DNA of 64,000 nt, taken from positions 124,001 through 188,000 of the forward strand of contig JAICTZ010000012.1 in assembly GCA_025936115.1 (NCBI GenBank). Reading direction: 5' to 3'. A program made the translations under genes and the position numbers. Shown piece by piece: positions 60,169 to 64,000 of the stretch. How positions within the stretch are numbered: position 1 is the first letter of the stretch; every line of letters begins with the position of its first letter. The notes below the pieces were generated by a model. That model ran no database searches and was not told the DNA's origin. It worked only from the letters and a program-made list of their open reading frames with translations. This DNA is from Polyangiaceae bacterium (lineage in GTDB: Bacteria > Myxococcota_A > Polyangia > Polyangiales > Polyangiaceae).

Positions 60169-61194
60169 TTAGGGCTCGCCGCCCCAGCGAGCTCCCACGG
60201 CGATCGCCGCCTCGAGCGGCCAGGAGCCGCGCGGAGCAGCTCCGTCACCCAGGTTCAGCCGCAAACCGGGCAAGAGCGCCGACGCCGAGGCCGAGACGCT
60301 CGCGAAGACCGGCGAATGCGCCGGATACTCGAGGGCAGCTGCCAGTGAGAAGAGCGCGCCCGCCGACACGTCGGCCGTCCCGACTCGAGGCGGGAGCGCG
60401 ACCCCGGTCGCCCAGCTGACGGCCGCTCCGGCGAGCAGAGCGCCTGCGAGCTCGAAGTCGCCGGCCGCAAAGTCCAAGCGAGGGCCCATGCGCAGCCACG
60501 CGGTTCGGACCGTGGCGGTCACCTGCGCGCTCGCGAGCTCCGCCCCGGTCGTCGGCAGGAGCGCGTCGATGACTAACCCAGCCGAGGAGGTCAGCCCGAG
60601 ATTGGCGCGCAACACGAGCGCGGGAGAGGCGGGATAGTCGGGTGCGTTGACGAGGAAACCCACGCCGAGTGCCATGCTGTTCACGACCGCGGTCGCGCGG
60701 ACCGGCTCGATCGCTGCGCTCGGGGGGACCTCACGGCGCGGCGGGAGTGCGGAATCTCCCACGGCGGGAGAGACCTTCGAGCGGAGGCCGTTCAGAGCCT
60801 CGGCCGTGACGACGGCCAACTGCCGGGGATCGGAGCCCGGCGCGCTCGTCGAAGCGCGCTGCAGAAAGGGCAGGGTCCCGAGATAGCAAATCGAGGCGAC
60901 GGCGGTGTCGCCGCCAGCCGGGCCCGCGCTGATGCGGATCCAAGCGCGAGTGTCGCCGGACACGATGGGCTGAGCGCCGTTCGGTTCGCACGGCGAGGGG
61001 CCCGCCTCCGCCGCGATCTCCACGGCGTAACCCTCGCTTTCTAGCTCGGAGCGGAGGCGTCGAGCGAGATCGACGCGCTGCTCCGAGTCGTACTGAATGG
61101 ATACGGGGACCTCGGCTCGGGCCCGCCCGGCCGCTCCGAGCGTGCCGAGCAGGGTCGTGACGAGCGCGACGCGCGAACAATGCCGGGCGGCCAT
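60169..61194 (-). CDS. Secreted protein, predicted outer-membrane barrel, ECF operon
   Basis: 341 residues. Signal VALVTTLLGTLGAAGRARAE. The first third is alpha/beta (SIQYDSEQRVDLARRLRSEL, TRAWIRISAGPAGGDTAVAS). The rest is strand-rich with small residues (SAQVTATVRTAWLRMGPRLD, SVFASVSASASALLPGLRLN-like), suggesting a barrel. It starts 11 bases after the FecR gene and would be under the same ECF control. No family is recognised. Confidence 0.7.
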   Translation of the reverse strand: MAARHCSRVALVTTLLGTLGAAGRARAEVPVSIQYDSEQRVDLARRLRSELESEGYAVEIAAEAGPSPCEPNGAQPIVSGDTRAWIRISAGPAGGDTAVASICYLGTLPFLQRASTSAPGSDPRQLAVVTAEALNGLRSKVSPAVGDSALPPRREVPPSAAIEPVRATAVVNSMALGVGFLVNAPDYPASPALVLRANLGLTSSAGLVIDALLPTTGAELASAQVTATVRTAWLRMGPRLDFAAGDFELAGALLAGAAVSWATGVALPPRVGTADVSAGALFSLAAALEYPAHSPVFASVSASASALLPGLRLNLGDGAAPRGSWPLEAAIAVGARWGGEP

Positions 61195-61205
61195 CGGTGC
61201 CCGAA

Positions 61206-62420
61206 CTACGGCTGCGACGTGATCAGGGAACGTGCGAGCCGCCGATAAGGGCCGTTCGGCGTGGCCTGCAGATACTGCTGCGCGACGCTTCGCGCTCGCT
61301 CCGCGTCGCCGCGCTTGGCGTAAAGTTCCATCAAACGGCCCCGAGTCTCGCTCACGTAGCGCCCCGACGAGCCGCTGTGGAGATAGCCCTCGAAGGCTTC
61401 GACCGCCGCGGCATCGTCGCCGCGCAGCACGTCGACGCGGCCGAGCATGAATCTGCCGTCGCGTGCCTCAGCGGCGCCGGGAAAACGCTGGATGAGCAGC
61501 GCCAGCGCGCGCACGGCGAGCTCCGGATCGCCTCCCAAGCGGGCAGCGTCGGCAAGCTCCGCGAGCGCGCTCGGGGACAGGTCGGTGAGATGCTTGCCGA
61601 CGCCCTGTGCACGCACGAGCGCGAGCGACTCGGCGTACTTGCCCTCTCGGTACCGGAGCTGCCAGTCCGCTCGGGCCGCGAGCGGCTCCGGTGCGACCGG
61701 CAGAGCTGATGGTGCCGAGACGTCCGGCCGGGCCGACGGCGCTGGAACGGCAGCGACATCCTCCGCGCGTGGCGCCGGCGCAGGCGAGGAGGCCGCCGCG
61801 GACGCCGGTGGCAGCGCGCTCGCCACGTCGTGCGTCAGCTCGAGCTGGCCCGGGTGTCCGTGCAGATGGTCGCCCGCCTTCAGCTCCAGGCTCGCATTGC
61901 GGTCGGGCACCTGCACGGCGACGACGCCGCGCTCGACCTCGACCTCGAACGCTTCATCCGAGCCGAAGAACACGCTGAAGCGGGTGCCCACGACCCGCAC
62001 TTCGTTCTTACCTGCGCGGATCGTCCAGCTTCGCTTGCGCTCGGGAACGACGTCGAAGCTTGCGCGCCCCTGGTGCAAATCGAAGCGCACTGTCGCGCTG
62101 TCAGCGAGCAGCCGCCCGCGTCCTCCCGGTCCGAGCGAGATAGTGCTTCCGTCATCGAGGCGAACCGGTCCGCGCAGCTCTTCCGCCACGAGCCAGCGCT
62201 CGTCGCTCCCTGCGGGGCGGCGGGCGGCGACGAGCCAGATCAACCCGGCCATGATGCCCAACGACGCCACGACCCAGGGCGCAAATCCGCGGATCCGGGA
62301 GCGCCCTGCCGGCGCACGCAGTCCCTGCCGCCAGCGTGCCCGCTGCGCTTGTTGCCATGCGTCCGGAGGACTGCCGAGCTCTTGTCGGAGCTCGGACGCG
62401 AGCCGTTCGAGCTCAGCCAT
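61206..62420 (-). CDS. FecR-domain anti-sigma-like protein with TPR C-terminus
   Basis: 404 residues from the ATG at 62420, overlapping the sigma factor stop by eight bases. The N-terminal cytosolic part (ASELRQELGSPPDAWQQAQR) precedes one membrane helix (FAPWVVASLGIMAGLIWLVA). The periplasmic FecR domain reads PVRLDDGSTISLGPGGRGRL, FDVVPERKRSWTIRAGKNEV, VVGTRFSVFFGSDEAFEVEV. After a Pro/Ala/Ser linker come TPR-like repeats (ARLGGDPELAVRALALLIQR). It should hold the sigma factor until an envelope signal is sensed. Confidence 0.88.
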   Translation of the reverse strand: MAELERLASELRQELGSPPDAWQQAQRARWRQGLRAPAGRSRIRGFAPWVVASLGIMAGLIWLVAARRPAGSDERWLVAEELRGPVRLDDGSTISLGPGGRGRLLADSATVRFDLHQGRASFDVVPERKRSWTIRAGKNEVRVVGTRFSVFFGSDEAFEVEVERGVVAVQVPDRNASLELKAGDHLHGHPGQLELTHDVASALPPASAAASSPAPAPRAEDVAAVPAPSARPDVSAPSALPVAPEPLAARADWQLRYREGKYAESLALVRAQGVGKHLTDLSPSALAELADAARLGGDPELAVRALALLIQRFPGAAEARDGRFMLGRVDVLRGDDAAAVEAFEGYLHSGSSGRYVSETRGRLMELYAKRGDAERARSVAQQYLQATPNGPYRRLARSLITSQP

Positions 62421-63042
62421 CGCGACGCTCCCCCGTGGGCCGAGTGTGTTCGGAGACACGGCTCGCAAGGACGGGATCCTGCTTGGCGAGCCGCGTGAAA
62501 CGGTCGCGCGCGGCCTTGAGCCTGCGCCGTGCCGTTCGTTCCGAGCAACCGCAGCGCTCTGCAATCTCCTCGAGACTCGCGTTGCCGAGCAGGTGCAGCG
62601 TGAACGCCATCCGCTCCGAGACCGGTAGACATTCGAGGATCCGCTGCGTGCGCGCGACGAGCTCGCGGCCATGGAAGTCGACGTGAGGCGCTGGGGGCTC
62701 ATAGCCCGAAAGCGCCTCGAGGGAGAGCCAGCGCACGAGCTTTCTGCGGCGAAACAGGTTGCAAATCTTGTTGAAAGCAACGCGAGCGACCCAGCCCTCG
62801 AGCTGCGCCGGGTCCCGAACGGAGGCGGCACCCCGCACGACCGCCACCAGGATATCCTGCGCAATATCGTCGCGCTCCGGGTCGGTCGCGAGATAGAGCC
62901 ACACCATTCCATTCACGACCGGTGCCACGCGTTCGTAGAGCACCTCGCTGCTGGTCGCCTCGCTCGGAACCAGCAAGAGCCGAGTCGCGTCGCTCGAGGG
63001 CTGCGCGCGCGCCGGCTCGAGGGGTTGACGAACGGGAGGCAC
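62413..63042 (-). CDS. ECF-family RNA polymerase sigma factor
   Basis: 209 residues from the GTG at 63042; the open frame extends much further but that part is Arg/Ala-rich shadow of the lectin gene. Region 2: YLATDPERDDIAQDILVAVV and LEGWVARVAFNKICNLFRRR. Region 4 helix-turn-helix: LPVSERMAFTLHLLGNASLE then RCGCSERTARRRLKAARDRF. There is no region 3. The FecR gene overlaps, so regulation is by anti-sigma. The start codon is a best guess. Confidence 0.9.
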   Translation of the reverse strand: MPPVRQPLEPARAQPSSDATRLLLVPSEATSSEVLYERVAPVVNGMVWLYLATDPERDDIAQDILVAVVRGAASVRDPAQLEGWVARVAFNKICNLFRRRKLVRWLSLEALSGYEPPAPHVDFHGRELVARTQRILECLPVSERMAFTLHLLGNASLEEIAERCGCSERTARRRLKAARDRFTRLAKQDPVLASRVSEHTRPTGERRDG

Positions 63043-63111
63043 GTCACTCAGGATAACAGACTCCGGTAAAGGTGCGCGCACGGGGCTCGCCAGGTACGCC
63101 GGGTACGATTG

Positions 63112-63711
63112 ATGGCCACGTTCCGCGCTCCGGCGTGTCTCCTGCGCATGCGACACGCGAGCGGCATTGCGCTCCGCTGCGCCGGACTGCTCGGTGCCGC
63201 TCTTTCCTGCACGACCACGCTCGACCCGAGCTTTGTCCCCACGGAACAGGAGGACGCGGGAACCGAGCCGCTCCCGACGTGCTCGTCGTTCGCGCAGGCG
63301 CCGAGCACCTACGTGGTGTGTTCGAAGCCGCTCGATTTCGAGGCGGCCACGTTCGACTGCATGCGTCGAGGCGCCACGCTGGCAGCGATCGGCACGGCGC
63401 AAGAAAACAATTTCGTCGCGACGAACGCCGGCAGCGTCGTGAACGACGACCTGTGGCTCGGCGGAACTCGGGACGACTTCTACGTGTGGCGCTGGCCCGA
63501 CGGCACGATCTTCTGGCGGGGCGGGCCTGACGGCACGGCGGAGGGCACGTCCTTCGTGAGCTGGTTTCCAGGCGAGCCCAACGATTCGAGCACCGTGACC
63601 ACGGATCCAGAGCGCTGCCTCGCGCTCCGGTTCAACCGGAGCGACTGGAACGACCGCGCCTGCTCCTTGGAGCTGCCCTATGTGTGTGAGCAAGCGTCGC
63701 CCGCTCCGTAG
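63112..63711 (+). CDS. C-type lectin-fold lipoprotein
   Basis: 200 residues from the ATG at 63112; an ATG at 63148 (MRHASGIALRCAGLLG) would give a neater lipoprotein signal ending GAALSCTTT. The mature domain matches C-type lectins: YVVCSKPLDFEAATFDCMRR, AAIGTAQENNFVATNAGSV, SWFPGEPNDSSTVTTDPERC and SDWNDRACSLELPYVCEQ. The EPND and WND motifs are those of calcium/sugar binding. Divergent from the ECF sigma gene, 69 bases apart, so possibly ECF-regulated. Confidence 0.85.
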   Translation: MATFRAPACLLRMRHASGIALRCAGLLGAALSCTTTLDPSFVPTEQEDAGTEPLPTCSSFAQAPSTYVVCSKPLDFEAATFDCMRRGATLAAIGTAQENNFVATNAGSVVNDDLWLGGTRDDFYVWRWPDGTIFWRGGPDGTAEGTSFVSWFPGEPNDSSTVTTDPERCLALRFNRSDWNDRACSLELPYVCEQASPAP

Positions 63712-64000
63712 CGGAGCCAGTCGGACGCTGAGCATGCGGTGACGAGCCATTCTGCTTCGGCTTCAGTCGTGCGAGCACGCTCGAAGCGGCCACCGAAATT
63801 GCGCACTGTCGTGCGCTTAACCCGTGTGCAATGCTTTGTGATTTATCGGTAATCGGCACATGACGGCCTGATTTCTTAACGGAAATGGCCGGCCACGCGA
63901 CTGCCTCCCTGGGCGACTCGGCTGAGCTCGCTCGCCCGCGTTGACTCTGATCCTTCGGAGGCCGGTTTGGAGAGATCGAGCTGCCAGCTGATGCGTTCGC
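63712..64000. other. Right edge, no supported gene
   Basis: 289 bases to the window edge. It includes an AT-richer patch near 63830-63890 that could be a promoter for a gene starting beyond the window. No coding frame is convincing. Confidence 0.4.

Noticed and set aside
62413-63750. A 445-residue sigma factor.
   Set aside because: Sequence before the GTG at 63042 is shadow of the plus-strand lectin gene; ECF factors are about 200 residues.

Overview
The window looks like chromosome of a large-genome, high-GC myxobacterium, most likely order Polyangiales (Sorangium/Polyangium type). The signs are many secreted lipoproteins with Gly/Ser/Ala-rich linkers after the lipobox cysteine, two MYXO-CTERM-like C-termini, two DUF1592-DUF1552 pairs, a eukaryotic-type Ser/Thr kinase next to an FHA-containing sigma-54 activator, an ECF sigma/FecR pair, and many secreted hydrolases and lectins. 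The only RNA gene seen is tRNA-Leu(GAG). No rRNA, CRISPR array or intact insertion sequence was found. Family names come from motif recognition, without database searches.

1-8.8 kb: a minus-strand operon encodes a BMP-family ABC importer (binding lipoprotein, two permeases, double ATPase). It is interleaved with a biuret-hydrolase-like cysteine amidohydrolase and ends in a coupled cupin cut by the window edge. A porin-like protein is divergent. Next to it lie a second, paralogous amidohydrolase and the wreck of an NCS2-type permease. The region looks like a nitrogen-scavenging locus (ureide or purine-derived amides) with partial decay.

9-21.7 kb: hybrid histidine kinase, tRNA-Leu(GAG), small basic protein, first DUF1592-DUF1552 pair, a VWA lipoprotein and several small or broken genes. 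The remnants include an Rpn-type nuclease tail, an FG-GAP fragment, a DUF222/HNH fragment and a probably frameshifted lipoprotein.

21.7-33 kb: Cip1-like lipoprotein, lipid/diacylglycerol kinase family protein, SurE, a DUF4423-type regulator, three lipoproteins, a coupled pair of M16 peptidases (one active, one lacking the zinc motif) and a frameshifted Cys-rich secreted protein.

33-41 kb: a signalling module. A metzincin-like protease carries two ricin-type trefoils inserted inside its catalytic domain. It faces a four-gene operon: FHA/sigma-54 activator, Ser/Thr kinase, TPR protein, lectin lipoprotein. A near-consensus sigma-54 promoter and an upstream inverted repeat lie between them, which suggests that the kinase and activator control the protease.

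41-49.6 kb: secreted carbohydrate enzymes (GH127-like with MYXO-CTERM, arylsulfotransferase-like, GH45-like), small proteins and a methyltransferase.

49.7-63 kb: a same-strand run of nine genes. It starts with ECF sigma factor, FecR/TPR protein and a secreted protein, then an LVIVD lipoprotein, a beta-propeller di-heme MYXO-CTERM protein, a di-heme lipoprotein, a putative SGNH-like lipoprotein, DUF1592 and DUF1552. Most junctions overlap by 4 to 8 bases. It reads as a regulated envelope redox or degradation system of unknown substrate.
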